DNA of 64,000 nucleotides from Apteryx mantelli (taxonomy: Eukaryota > Chordata > Aves > Apterygiformes > Apterygidae): assembly GCF_036417845.1 (NCBI RefSeq), contig NC_089981.1:38632668-38696667 (forward strand), written 5' to 3'. The notes under the pieces were generated by a model, which saw nothing but the letters and a program-made list of their open reading frames with translations, was not told where the DNA came from and did not search any database. The position numbers were made by a program, and so were the translations under genes. Position 1 is the stretch's first letter, and every line of letters begins with the position of its first letter. This document shows, piece by piece, positions 25,495 through 37,511 of this stretch.

Positions 25495-28110
25495 AGTAAC
25501 AAGGTACTTTTGATTATCTGATGAATATAAAGAATACATTACATATTCTCTTTAATGCAGATATATTTACAAGACCAAAAGAGTTTTCTCCATCTGAAAA
25601 ACACAAATTATCTGTTCTACCTGCATGAAGGAAATCAAAGGCTAACAAGAAGCAATATTTTCACATCTGCAAATTGGAGGTTATCTGGACAAAGAAACTC
25701 AACACCTGTGATGCCACTGCAGTACAGGTTATACTTGCATGCATTTAATGTGGGGGTAACTCTAGTACCAAGCCCCTTCTCCCACAGCAGCACCCCTGCC
25801 CTGATCTCCGTGACCTGCCTGTCTGCCCCAAAGCCCTTCTGCCTTTTGTTCTGCACAGCCATCCCTATCTCTGCTGTTGTGCAGATAGTCAGAAAGCACA
25901 GGTTATCCCATCTGCAAGTTTCACGAGTGGACATTCACCAATAAGCCCTTCCTAAGCTTGGCAGACAGATGAGCATGGCAGTGAACAGGCGGTTCATAAG
26001 CTGCATGGATACAGAGAATGGGAAAGCAATTCTGTGCAGGCCCAAACGTGGTAAATTATCAGGAAAATCTTAACTGTGAGATCTGTGTCATTGTAGAATG
26101 ATTTTCCCAAGCAGAATAATAGATGCTTGAAACTGTCATATTTGGATCATCATCATTTGAATGGTATGATTGTCCAATGTATGGTATGACTACATTGCTA
26201 ACCCATTTTAACTCTATACAGGATTATGCAGGGCTCAGCTGCCAATTAAAAAGAGCAAAAATAGTCTGTCATTTGAAAAAGCTGCATTTCCTCCTTGTAA
26301 CTGTTACCTGCTGAATTGGGGTTCCTGCTTAAATGAGCTCTCAGTTGGGGGAGTCCGTTTTGAGACCTTCACCTGCAAAGTGTTAAATCCTTTGAAAACT
26401 AGTTCAAACAGTGTTTGTGTGGGCTGGGAAGAGGGAAAGGTCAGGCAGATAATTACCTTGAGAACTACAGGAACACACAAAATCCAGGAGGAATGAGAGT
26501 GCGCCCAACAAAGCAGGAAATGCCTAAGGAGGAAACCCCCAGTGTCTGAAGTCAAAAAGAAAAACGTAAAAGTTAGAAACAAAAACCATTCACTGAGGTC
26601 CCAAAGGTGACTTGTTTTCATTCATGATGCTACAATGTCGTGTTCCTTTGAAAACAGCTGTCTTTTATGAGCCACAGTGGGAACACAAAATGAATAGTAA
26701 CCGAATTTTCACATACGTAACCTTAAAATCCGTCAGAGGCTCTTGCAGTGGGACTAGAAAAGCAAAGCAGAAGTTTAGCAGTTAGAAACCTGAGCGCTCA
26801 GATTTTCAATCGCCCTTTTGTAGTGATAGATCTCAGAGCATCGCAGTCCTGCTCTCAGGATTGAAGTGATGCATGAGCCTTGCGCTCACCCTCCACGCTG
26901 GGACAAGTCCCACTTGCTCGTGTATGCACATAAACTTATTTTAATAGATCAGATTACACTAAATTAAGAATGTTTAGATCTTAATTTGTGTTTCAAGACC
27001 TCCTTTTCAGTCAACCTCTTTGAGGAAATACAAAGAAATCAAAAAGAGATTGCAAATTTGATTAATACAAACATCATAAACATTCCTATATTAAAAAATG
27101 CTAATGGTCAAAAATGGTAATGGATTGATCTTTACATTTTTCGGGGTTTTCAATGATTTTTCTTAGAAGCTCTGTTGCCTCTCTATAACACAAACCTTCT
27201 GAGAGAACCATCAGCAGTCACAAATAATCCCACTTCTAGCTAGTAGAAGGAATGAGGCAGCATAATACGCATGCACCAGGGATTTACTTTTCAAATCATA
27301 TCAGACAAAAAAATGATAAAGCATTGCGTTGCTTCTTTCCTTTATTTTCAAAATCTGTCTCATTTGAAAAGTCTATCGACGTTTGTAACAGTTTCCTCTT
27401 ACTATAGGTGAATAGTTTCTATCTTGCTCCACTAGCTAGTTGGTGCCCCCTTGTGTTTGAAAGAACACGATAAATATCAATTGTGCTTGTAAAACTTTTA
27501 AGCCATGAGATTCATGGAGAAGAACTTAAATAACTATGGCTGATCAAGACATTAAAATCAAGGCAAAGGAAAAGCATTTTTTTAAGTTTTTTTAAAGAAA
27601 TGAAAACAGATTTTTAGCTTGTAATTTTTCAAAAATGTTTTAAAATATTTTCAGATGTGACCAAAACCACTAATAAATTAAAGATGTTAATATGCTTACA
27701 GTAAACAGATTTTTAAGTGAAAAAGAACAAATGTGCAAAAAGAACCTTGGGATTTATTCTCTTTATTCTATTCTGTTCAGGTTTATATTGTTCTCATGCA
27801 TATAATCAATGAATTAATTGGAAAAAAAAAAACCAAATCCAACAAACAGACCAAAACAAAAAGCAAAAACAAAACATAAAGTTTCCCAAGGTAATCCCTG
27901 TGCTTCAGCAATACTGCGCTCATGCCTGTATGCAGGTAACATGCAACTCCCTTCTTCTGTAGTCCTCCTGTCTCAGTCTCTCTGCTTCTTCCACTACACT
28001 GTTTATTATCAGAGAGTGACAGATATCTGAGGAGTTGTTTTCAGGTACTGTTATTTTAAGGTGTGTGGGTTGTCAGGCGTGCAGATGATATGAGTGAAAA
28101 AAAGGGGTTG
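25495..28110. other. Non-coding span, no gene seen
   Basis: 25555-25944 is open on both strands (129 codons on plus, 99 on minus) but neither product shows a recognisable domain, and no strong splice or start context supports either. The rest is AT-rich; 26930-27120 is rich in TTAAT-type words. Confidence 0.5.
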
Positions 28111-28235
28111 TGGCAGAATCAGTCACTGCAAGCTCTGTTACCATGTCACTGATTCCCGTTCAGACCTTGTGCCGTGCACATCACTTAACTTCTATAGCTG
28201 TCAATATCTTCAGCTTCAAAATATGTGCTGGCACC
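28111..28235 (+). mobile_element. MIR-like SINE remnant, sense
   Basis: The order cttgtgccgtgcac, atcacttaacttctatagct and atcttcagcttcaaaatatg follows the sense MIR core (gaccttgggcaagtcacttaac...tcagtttcttcatctgtaaaatg). It is shorter and more decayed than the copies at 17.1 and 25.4 kb, so the edges are approximate. Confidence 0.5.
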
Positions 28236-31200
28236 TGTCCATAGGATCTCAACCTGCTGTTAAGACATTGCAAAAAAACTGAATGTGAGTCTCTCATTTT
28301 TATTTTATCACTGTGAAATGTGATGTAATAGCTCATAGAGAAAAAGGGATGTCTGCAGTAATTAATGACAAGATCTCCCCCCTATTCTTGTGCAGGAATA
28401 CAGGACAGGAAGAAATACACTTTTCAGTCCCAGCATGAACACAGATGGATTTGGATCAGCAGGCATGCTGCCAAGCACATATTTCATGGGGATCCTCGTT
28501 TATGGCAGAAAATTGCATCCATCATGTCTGTTGTAAGTTGGGAGTGTAGGACGAAGCATGTCAGCAATGGAGCAGCTGAAAGAGCTGCCAGACTGTGGCA
28601 ACCAGTTATGAGAAGAGCAGTGACCAGCCACAGGTTGGGTGGGTGGCAGCCGTCCAAGCACAACACAAGAATCCAGCAAGTTTAAGAGCGGTCTTATGTT
28701 TTGAAAGGGAATATGCAAAGACTGATCTTGAAAAGTATATGAATCACCAGAAATCTGTGTGAATGGCTCTGTTTCCCGCTATGATCCACATAAGCAATAT
28801 GTGCAGAACTTCCTAAAACCCCTGAAGTTTAATTTTTACCTGTGGTCAGCAGGAGGCTGCTGTGATTAGAGTTCTTCTGGAAGGCAGTGTGCCTCCTCAA
28901 AGGGAAGTCCTTAATCTGGCACCTCTTGGATTGCAGTCCTGGCAAAAGTAACAGTGAAACACCCTTTCTTCTTTTCCTGTGGGTAGATATCTGTTTAACA
29001 GTTTCCAGGGCAACTTACATGTAATTAAGTCCCAAGTGGTGCCATTAAGGGGATTTGCTAAGGCTAGACAGAGAAGGTGAGATGAAAGCTAAAGAAATGG
29101 CCTGTGTGTTACACCTACCCTGACATGTGGGGAGAGCCAAGCCAGGAAGTGCTACTTCAGTCTAGGCACAGAGATTAAAGGGTTTACAAAAGTTTACAAA
29201 GACTCCTTGTTGTCCCGTCTTGTCCAGCCCCCTCCTCTGGTCCTGCAGCCGAGCCCACCATCACCTGCTTTTGTGTCGCCCTTCCCGCTCTGCCTGACTT
29301 CCTGCTCCGTCTTATCGGGAACACACAGAACCTGCTGTCACCCTCTTGTATTTAACACGCCGCTGTGCAGGTGACACACTTTGCTGGTATTAGTATACTG
29401 TGATGTATTACACAGGTTTGTTACTCCTAATTATGCAGCTGGGGATAGCCAAGCTAGCTGTATTTGCAGATATATTGCTGTAAAATGTGTGCTGTGTTCA
29501 CTCTGGCCAGGAAACAATCACTGTTGCATTATTTTATTTATATAAATTCAAAGCATAATGTAAAAATGTTCATATGCTTTCTTGGATCCCTTTGATATTC
29601 AAAAATAAGTACATGAGCATGAGCAGGCTAGTCAGCTCTCCAGGATCAACTGAAATGCGTACCGACAACGTAGACAACTATGCCTAATGACTAAGGCCAG
29701 CACTCACCGATTACATGTGATTTTCTGTCCTGCTATGTACCCTGCCCTGGACTAATGATTGCATATTAAAACATTCTTTTCCAATTCTTTTATATATTTA
29801 TTTCTCTCGGTAACTCTCCTGCAGAGACACTCAGGTTGGAAGTTGGAAAAGCCAACACAACTGTTTCTTTAATCAGCTTGCCATCCTCAAATATTCTCAT
29901 GCGGGTCCTTGGATATTCATACTTTGGAAAATACTGGTGAATTCATCTGAACTTCCTATTGACTCAGCCCTGAACCGGGTCCTAGATACTTTGTTCCCTT
30001 CTCTCCAGGGAACCTTCACGGAGTCCTGACTGAATTCATGCTTCGTGTGTTTAAACCTCAAACTCTTTGGAGATAATATATTGATATTGAAATAGATAAT
30101 GTAATCAGTTAAAAAGAAAACAACTAACAAACACCTGTTACCAGCAGTTGTAACTATTTTTAAGTATGAAATTTAAACCTACCATTCAGTGATAGTCACA
30201 TGTGTAATTTCACTCTAATTTTTGATGTCCATAAAAGTGCCTTATAATATTTGTATGTTAAATACCTGGAAAATAATTGCTGTATATAGACCAGTGAGAC
30301 TTGTGCTACCATTATCTAAATCTGAAAAAAAGCAGCCCTGTGATAATATGTAACACTATTCAAGCATTAGTGCAGCAGCTTCTCTGCTGTTACACAAGGA
30401 TCTGGTACTGTCATCACTTCAGTTCTTCACTCATTCCCACAAGCCCTGACTTGCTGCTCCTTGTGAACTGCTGCTGTGAAATTATGGTCTTAAATCACCA
30501 GCCACCATTGCATGAAGTGCACCTGGGAAAGGAGCCCAGCAGCCTGGGCAGAGTTAATAAAGGTGCCCACATCTCCCCGGCTGTGGTCAAGCTACCAAGT
30601 GGCAGCACCTGGGAGGAATGGGGCAGCCTGGTGGGGAGGGAGAGATCCCACTGGTGTGGTGGGGCAAGAAAAAGGCTTTTTGCTTTTTCATCTCTCTGCT
30701 CATTAGAAGCATGGTGGTGGAAGTTGGTGTAGGACTCTGGGTGTGATCTCTGTTATTTGCGGTAAGTGAGTGCCTAATTTAAGGTGGTGAGAAGAGTCCT
30801 GGGTGGTCACGTGGAGGGGCTGGAAGCACCAGCACGTCCTTCTGGAGGTGCCATCAAATTTCTGAGTGTTTCAGGATCTAATCTCTAGTGGCCAACAAAT
30901 CTCTAGCGCCAGTCAAACTTCTAGCTGTTTCAGTGGCATATCTGTTGATAAGTAATGAGGGTATGTGAGTATTTAGGTCCTGGCATGTAAATATGCAAAA
31001 ACTGTTGATGTTCATGGCAAAACTCTGGTTAGTGTTAATGAAGTATTAAAAAGTTCCTCTCTTTGTGGCCTTTTAGTCTGCACAGGCTGCTACAGTGCTA
31101 TTCCTGACACCTCTCCGCCCTGTAGATGTTGGGAATAGCACGTGGGCTGCAGCCTTCCAGGGCCCAAGCCACTTAAAGGGTATTAGTTTGAGTCATTATT

Positions 31201-31940
31201 AGTGCTTCTTTGTAAGAAAACTTTTTGCTGTTTCATGTATGAATGGTGCAACAATTTCAGGTTAAAAAGTGAAGTCATAGTGGAACACCTATACTAAATG
31301 TGTGTCTAGGGAGACGCTGGCTTCTGTAATTGTAGAGTGGCACGCCAAGTTCATCCCTTTCTTCCTTGTATGATCCAAATGATAGTGAAGCTATAAAAGT
31401 CGCTTTTAGTAAGTAATATTTTTTTTTAAACTTCATTACTTAAGACCTAAGATACAGAGGCAGGCCACAGCATGCAGCTGCAGCTTGCAGACGTACACGC
31501 CACAGACTGATTTTTGGCTTTAGACTGTACACCACAAAGGAATAACAAGGTATATCTAAATTACTATTACTTTTCTAACCTTAGTTACCTGAAGCTTTGG
31601 TTCAAGCAGATAGTAATCAATAGCTGCTGCTAAGGTTTAGCCACATAGATCGAAGAGAAGGGAACATACATTTTCACATCTACTGGAAAGGGCCATGGAC
31701 TGATGGACTTGCACAAAAGTAAGGAGGGACTGAGATTTAGAGGTTAGGATTGAGTTAGACCGGACCCAAAGATAGAGAGGGCTCTGTTTCACTTCTCCAC
31801 GGCTCTGCCAGTGCAGCTGGGAGAGCACTGCGGCTGTCATAGTTTCCTTGCACCAGGAGCAAGTGAAGTGCAGGCGACTAACTGTGACTCAGACAGGTTT
31901 GAGTCAAAACTTCTCTCTCACCATTCCTGTGAAAGCTTAC
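28236..31940. other. Non-coding span, no gene seen
   Basis: No domain-bearing frame. 30301-30732 is open on plus for 143 codons but has no recognised motif and lies between ordinary AT-rich stretches. A donor-like gtaagtgag at about 30760 has no convincing partner acceptor. Confidence 0.5.
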
Positions 31941-32006
31941 AGCATCTTCTAATTTAATTCCAAAGTCCTGGCTGGTCTCTTGGGTGGTGTTATTTTCAAT
32001 GGTAAA
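31941..32006 (-). other. Candidate minus-strand exon (66 nt)
   Basis: Read on the minus strand, a long pyrimidine tract ends in tttcttcctttctgcag, then 66 bases (exactly 22 codons) open in the frame starting FTIENNTTQ and ending GIKLEDA, then a good donor, gct|gtaagc. The frame also stays open on both sides (31878-32132, with an ATG-led start MLLLVTISH). The peptide is hydrophilic with an N-x-T glycosylation sequon, which looks more protein-like than most frames here. I recognise no family and see no second exon on this strand. It could be a decoy or an exon of an antisense transcript. Confidence 0.25.
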
Positions 32007-32724
32007 CTGCAGAAAGGAAGAAACAGGAGGTTCCCCTAACTTCTGTACGATGACACATGGAAACTCTTCACCAGCATTAAAGGGAAAACCCTGTGCATAT
32101 CCACAGTGGCTAATAGTAACTAGTAAAAGCATTTCAAGGAGAAATTAAGAAAGAATAGTTTTCACCTACGCAGAAGCAGGGTGTTTTGTTGTTTTAGTCT
32201 TTTTGCTCTCATGCAGAAGAACTGTATCTTTCCTTACTCTTACTTGTCTGAAGTTGTGAAAATCAGGCATCCTATTTCTTTTTTTAATTTAGGGAACATG
32301 AGGTGACCCCCAGCCTGCTTCTGTTGTTGGCACAGGCAAAGACCTGCAAAGCAGTGGATTTTTTTTCAGTATGGACACTGTCTGATTCAATTCTTAAACT
32401 GCGTTCAGCTTTGAGCATGTGTTTGGCATACTGGACATTACTGCTTACAAACTTTAATATTTTTCTCACTCAACTTTGGAAAATGTTGAAGCATGAAGAA
32501 ATTAGAAGGGAGAGTTCACAGAAGTAATATTAAATATAAGCATGCATAAAAACATTTGCAAGGTTGGGGTATTGAGGAAATAATAAAATTATGTTTTTAG
32601 CAGTATTCACTTACTAATTTCAATACAGAACTATGCTTGACTTAAATGAGATCTCATAGCAAATAAAATATTTTGTGCTGTAGGTGCATCAGTGCTTTAA
32701 AAATGCTAAGTATTATACAGCCAA

Positions 32725-32955
32725 AAGACTTGCCATACTCTGTTAGGTCTGAGGTCCATCTAGCCCAGGACCCAGGGTCTGTCAGTGGTGAGTAGCAAGA
32801 AAAGGAGATAAGAAACAGAACATCCTTCCCCACAAATGCCTTTCTAACAGCCAGAGGCTTAAGAGCTTACTGAGCTGAAAATTATATCCAGACTACTTTG
32901 CACAATAGACACCACTGGACCTATTTTTCATAAATGCTTCATATCTCTCTTAAAA
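32725..32955. mobile_element. Old sauropsid/amniote interspersed repeat
   Basis: The sequence runs ctgaggtccatctagcccag, gtctgtcagtggtgagtagc, cagccagaggcttaagagc, then caccactggacctatttttc and ttcatatctctcttaaa. This is the order of a repeat widely seen in turtles, crocodilians and birds (ggtccatctagcccagtatcctg ... gatggacctatcctccatgaacttatc). I am sure of the resemblance but not of the formal family name. It is diverged and lacks any coding part. Confidence 0.65.
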
Positions 32956-33265
32956 AACAAAACAAAACTATGCTTCTGACTTCAGTTGTATTGCATGAAA
33001 ATGTAATGATGCTGTGTATCCACAGTTTTATTATATTTGATAATATATAATAATTACTTAATATAATCAGTATAGTAGGTGGAAAAAATGCAACTTCCTG
33101 GTTATCTTAATATTGCCACCTGCCAGTTTCTCTGCATATGCCTTAATCTTTATTTTGTGACTAATCGCCTCCTGTTTTCTCTCTTCCACATTGGGTGTGA
33201 TTTTACGGATCTCCTGTATCTGACCCTCTACCTCATACATAACATATCTATTAACTCATGTGTGT
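32956..33265. other. AT-rich spacer
   Basis: Very AT-rich (for example 33025-33075), no gene or repeat recognised. It ends abruptly at the CpG-rich islet. Confidence 0.5.
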
Positions 33266-33267
33266 CA

Positions 33268-33620
33268 CAGGCAGCCCGGGAGCGCCTTGCTTCCCGTGCC
33301 AAGCGAGAGGAGGCAGGGGACCCCGGTGTGCCCTGCCGCGGCCAGGCTTTGCTTCGCCCTCATGTGACTGCGTCCCGGCAGCGCACGGCAGCGGCTGCCA
33401 GGGATGTGGGCTCTTATCTCCGGGCACCCCTGGCTGCCGGCCCGCGGAAGGGGAGCGGGAGCGGTTCCCTGCCTGCAGCCGCGCTCACCTCCAAAGCGTG
33501 AGAACGCCCATAAAAGCAGCCCCGGCGCAGGCGGCCGGCCGGCCGGGATGGCGCTGCGCCCCGGCATTTCCCACAGCGCGAGCTCGTCTGCGCCCCATCG
33601 CAGGCGATGAGCACGCCGCG
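33268..33620. promoter_or_regulatory. CpG islet with TATA-like box, possible minor promoter
   Basis: About 350 bases with dozens of CpGs inside AT-rich surroundings, including ggcggccggccggccggga. A TATA-like cataaaag lies at 33509-33516, and a short open frame of 20 codons begins at 33548 (MALRPGISH) and stops at 33610. No clear splice donor follows. The islet sits 3.6 kb upstream of the main island and could be an alternative promoter of the same gene, an enhancer or an orphan CpG island. The frames that overlap on both strands here are long only because GC-rich DNA has few stops. Confidence 0.45.
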
Positions 33621-36600
33621 TTATTATTGCTACGGAGGTACACAGTGCATTTTGCAGGAGCAAACTGTAAATATTTCCAGCAAGTGCACTTACTATAGGT
33701 GCGGATGCCAAGGAGCACTGTCTCCTTCCTAATTGTTAAGAAAGCATTTTTGTTTTATTGCACAGACGGGTAGGTTCTCCGTCCCTTCGCAATCCTTCTG
33801 GGCAAGTATGTGTTGAGATGGCACCCTGGGTATATCACACACTAAGGAAGAGCTCTGTGGTTGGCATCTGTTTCCTATCAGCGCAGCAGCCTATTTTAGC
33901 CCACAGGGCTCTTGAAAAGACAAATTGTGCTCCCTTCCCTTGGGTGCACAGTCACAGCCTGACCGGCCCTGCCGCTCAGCGCTGTCACTTCAGGCGCAGA
34001 AGGGGTCCAAGACTTTGACACTCGTCGAGCTCTGAAGCCCATGACCTGCCCGGGAGCAGCCCAGTTAGTCTCCACGGGCGAAGGCAAAACTGTGTGGAAG
34101 CAGTATAGTGAAGGAGGCAGGGCAGGCTCTGCTTCAGTCATGCTTTTTCCCATTACCTCTATAGCCATTTCCAACAGCAGGCTTACCCTGAGCAGTTAAG
34201 GGATCTGCTAGATCTCATCTAGAGGAGTGGGAAGGAAATTTGCCCTGCCTGCTAGTACTGCTGGGTACAGCTCAGCTTCCACAATGCATGTGGAGAAGAT
34301 TTCCATCTCCACCTAAACCTGGGTCATGCCAGCCCAGGACCTCCTAAAATAATACTAGGCTTTTAATGTATTTGGATGTTCAGGACACTTTAAAAATACA
34401 TGGTTGCTCATTAACACTCAAACAGCTGGAATGAGGTGGTTCTGTCAGGTCAACAGCTTTCTTCTGTTTGGTTGGTTGGGTTTTTTTCAGCATGTGACTG
34501 GAATATAAATTTGATATTTGAAATCCCGCTGGTCAGACTAAAACTTCTAACCCCTCCCTTACAAAACGGTGTCACTCATCAGCTGATCAGCCTTTGGCTA
34601 GGCTTTCTGTAGAGAATTACTTTTGATAGAGGGACACAGAGGGAATACTTTTGATAAAGGGACACGGCAAGAGCCTGCTGTGGCTGCCCGTGTGTGGACA
34701 CACGTTTGCCTGGGTAAGGCTGCTCCTCTCTGTCCTCCCAGATTCCTCACGGTCAAGGCAAAAGCCAGCAATTGCAGTTTTGAATGGTGTCTGACCGTAC
34801 ATTGACGAATGTGACACCAAGTACCCTTCAATTTTGTTAAGTGGATGCTTTCACACTTGTTTCCTCTCAACATTGACTGTTTCATTAGAGGGGCTTCTGA
34901 TTAAAATGGGAGGCTGGACCCTGGCATGCCAGGTTTCCTTGCATAGTCAGACTAGAAGGACACTAAAAGTGAGGGAGATTTGGGGCCTGTGGGCTGGATT
35001 ATGGTGACACATACGTAGTCGTGGCTTGCTCACATGGGTACTCCTCAGTATGAGATAGGGTGTTGGAGTCTGGCATCATTTCCAGATTTCGTGTTTCACA
35101 TTTGTAAAAACAAACATATATGTTGGTCCTTTTCCCGTATTTGGTTCTGTTGCAAATCTCCATCCAAAATAAATTAATTTTAGGCAAAGGAAAAAGAACG
35201 CTCTGAAGTGCTTCTGATCTAGAGTTAAGCAAGCCTGTTAAGTGAGGGTTTGGCACATTGCGGCTCTGGAATACAATCTGCTAGCCTGCTCTTCTGCTAA
35301 TAATAAACTAAATAATGTGCATTTTAAAAATAGTCTAAATCCATACTTTCTCAAAAAACCACAGAAGTTAAAAAGGAGTAAAAAGATATTAAAACTTAGC
35401 CTAAAAGTATCCTGACTCAGTTTCAAAGCCTCTAGGGATTATATTCCACGAAGAAAAAGTCCATAAGCATAAATTCCCTTGTTTATGTATTTATCTGAAT
35501 GTGTTTTCTATCCATGTCAAATCTCCAACTCACCCAGGGAAGATTCTTTTACCATCTTTAAAATACAGTCTCACAAAAGCGTCAAAACCATAATCTGTTA
35601 CGTTTTTGCTAACGAAGCAGATTTGAGAGTGGAATTAGGACTGCCGTCTACCCGGGAGCGGCCGTGCCTGCTCACCCCAGGTGCACAGCCAGGCATTGCA
35701 TACCGCGGTGTTCGTGCCCCGGTGGCACCCTGCTCTCTGAGCAAGGGGTGAGGAGGTTGCTTTGCCCTGTGGGCAGGGCATGGTCCAGGTTTTGGTTTGG
35801 TAAAACATGGTTATGGTTTGGCACAGCTTCTTCCCAGTCTGCAGGAGAAGAAAGGTGCTGTCTGCCCACTCGGCAATGTCCCTTCTGCAGCAGGGACAGT
35901 GCAGGGCAGCGAGGGAGGCAAAGCCTGTGGGCGCCGCCGTGCAGCAGAGTGCGAGGAGCTCGCCCTGGGATGGTGATTATGCTGTGCCTATGTGCTACTG
36001 TCAAAAGTTAGGAAACTTTTGCTTCCACTTCTGGTGGATGCATTTCCTTCTGGCAGAGCCCTGAAGTCTTATCCGATCCAAATCTCCATCTCTGGATACA
36101 TTTATGAGGGTTAAGTTTTTGCTTGAGATCAAAACCAGAAAAAGTGGTCAGAGAGGGGTGCAGTTTTTCTTGCCTCAGTTTCTCCAAAGTGGGTTTCTGC
36201 ACCGTGGCCCAGGATCAGGTGTGTGGGTGGGTGGGGTCTGGAGAAGACCAGGGAACACATATGGGGCATAAAGATAAGCCCAGAACTGGGTTCTCCCGTT
36301 TCTGTGCCAATACTGCAGCCAGCTGCTGGCTGGCTGAGTGGCAGTGATTCCACATCCCACACCCACAACCCCCCCAAAATGCGGTGGTATTTTGTGAGGG
36401 CCCATACTCGCTGATGGGTACGGGATATTCAGCGCATCCCTTCCGGAGCGGCTGGGGGGAGCAGCACCTCTGAAGCATCACGGCACAGCCAGCTACCCCC
36501 AGCAGGTGCAGCCCCACAAAAATCCGGCCTGAGAAACAGGGCCCTCGGCGCTGCCATGCCGGGGCGGGCAGAGGCACGCATCCTTGCGGCAGGCTGGGTG

Positions 36601-36732
36601 TGGAGGGCCTGGTGCTGCAGAGAAAAGTCCTACCGCTATCAAGTCAGCGTTCTGGGCAAGGGGGACCTTATCACTGTCAGCCCCAAGTTACGGCTTCTCT
36701 CTGGTAGAAGACCAAGTGGTGCTTTGAGAAAA

Positions 36733-36735
<3 letters not shown>
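33621..36735. other. Upstream flank of the main CpG island
   Basis: No gene seen. It includes an imperfect 28-base tandem pair at 34618-34670 (tacttttgatagagggacac / tacttttgataaagggacac). GC content rises in steps at 35640-35960 and 36380-36640, with scattered CpGs, as is common on the shoulders of an island. Confidence 0.5.
34618..34670. repeat. Imperfect tandem duplication, 28-bp period
   Basis: The words tacttttgatagagggacac and tacttttgataaagggacac start 28 bases apart with one substitution in 20 positions, followed by more diverged spacer sequence. Confidence 0.8.

Positions 36736-36772
<37 letters not shown>
36736..36772. repeat. (TA)n microsatellite
   Basis: About 18 uninterrupted TA units flanked by A-rich sequence. 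It lies roughly 80 bases before the CpG island and is followed by T15 (36802-36816) and G10 (36849-36858). Confidence 0.95.
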
Positions 36773-36779
<7 letters not shown>

Positions 36780-37198
36780 AAATCCTCCCCTATCTGTGTG
36801 GTTTTTTTTTTTTTTAACGTGCACAAAAATAAGGGAAGGGACCACGGAGGGGGGGGGGTCAGGCCGGTCCCACCCCGCGGAGCCGGGGGAAGGGGGGGAC
36901 GAGCACGGCGGGGCAGTCGCGGTGCGCAGAGGCGGCGGCCCGGCGGGGCCCCTCGGGGCCGCGGGCGCGCACCCGGGGCCGCGGGCGCGCAGGGCGCGCT
37001 GACCTTCGGCGGGCGCGCTCGCCGCCGCGCAGCTGCCGCCGTCGCTCCGGCCGCGGCCCTGGCAAGGTCAGCGGCGCCGCGCCGCGGGCGCGCAGGGCCG
37101 CGCGGGGCGGGGTGTGCGCGGGGCCGCGCGGCCGCGTCACGCGGAGGGCCGGCTCCCCGCGGCCGCGCTCCCGGCGGCCCGGCCCGGCCCCGGCGCCG

Positions 37199-37207
37199 TT
37201 ATTTAAA
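37199..37207 (+). promoter_or_regulatory. TATA-like box
   Basis: TTATTTAAA stands alone in a block of nearly pure G and C. If used, transcription would start about 30 bases downstream near 37230, giving a 5' leader of roughly 220 bases before the chosen start codon. Its use is inferred from position only. Confidence 0.5.
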
Positions 37208-37336
37208 GTCGGGCCGTGCCCGCCCCGCCGCTGGCCGGGGGGCGGCGGGGCGGCGCGTCGCTGCGCTGCGCGGAGCCGTGCGGTGGTGCGCGGAGCCGCT
37301 GGCCGCCCGGGACCCCGCGGGCCGGCTGCCCCCTGA

Positions 37337-37450
37337 ATGAGAGCGCCCACCGAAAAAGCAGGAAAAAAAAGAAAAGGCGGAGGAGGAGGAGGGATCCCCG
37401 CAAGTTCAGGTTTGGTACCAAGTTGGAGCTGGGCTGGCGGGCGCGGATAG
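37337..37450 (+). other. Upstream ORF in the 5' leader (37 codons)
   Basis: ATG at 37337 opens a 37-residue frame (MRAPTEKAGKKRKGGGGGG at its start) that stops with TAG at 37448-37450, three bases before the main ATG. Its start context is weak (T at -3, A at +4), so leaky scanning to the main start is expected. The purine-rich run encodes Lys/Arg and a Gly stretch. Whether it is translated cannot be told from sequence. Confidence 0.45.
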
Positions 37451-37453
37451 GAG

Positions 37454-37511
37454 ATGGATAAGGATGAGATCCACCTGCGCAGGCTGCCGCCCGCAGCGCC
37501 CTGGGGACCGC
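37454..37511 (+). CDS. First coding exon of an unnamed gene (5' partial CDS)
   Basis: Start ATG at 37454 has G at -3 and G at +4, a good Kozak context, and lies inside the CpG island about 220 bases after the TATA-like box. The exon encodes MDKDEIHLRRLPPAAPWGP (19 residues) plus one base of the next codon, then meets a consensus donor, ccgc|gtaagt, at 37512. Reading through the donor gives 68 codons to a TAG at 37658, of low-complexity Ala/Gly/Arg composition typical of unspliced island DNA, so splicing is the better model. The peptide has an acidic start, a basic patch and a Pro/Ala stretch; there is no signal peptide, so the product probably starts in the cytosol or nucleus. I do not recognise the family. 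The rest of the gene should lie beyond the right edge of the window. A non-coding first exon with this ATG unused is the main alternative. Confidence 0.5.

Noticed and set aside
25555..25944. Region open on both strands just after a MIR remnant
   Set aside because: Neither strand product matches a family I know; an acceptor-like tttaatgcag precedes it but there is no donor.
30301..30732. 143-codon plus-strand frame
   Set aside because: No recognisable domain; composition shifts along its length and no supporting signals.
33258..33711. Overlapping frames of 140-148 codons on both strands
   Set aside because: Same composition effect in the CpG islet; no conserved motif, no splice support.
36798..37350. 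Longest open frames of the window (180 codons plus, 163 codons minus)
   Set aside because: They lie in the CpG island, where stop codons are rare by composition; products are low-complexity Ala/Gly/Arg/Pro, both strands are open at once, and the plus-strand frame crosses the likely transcription start.
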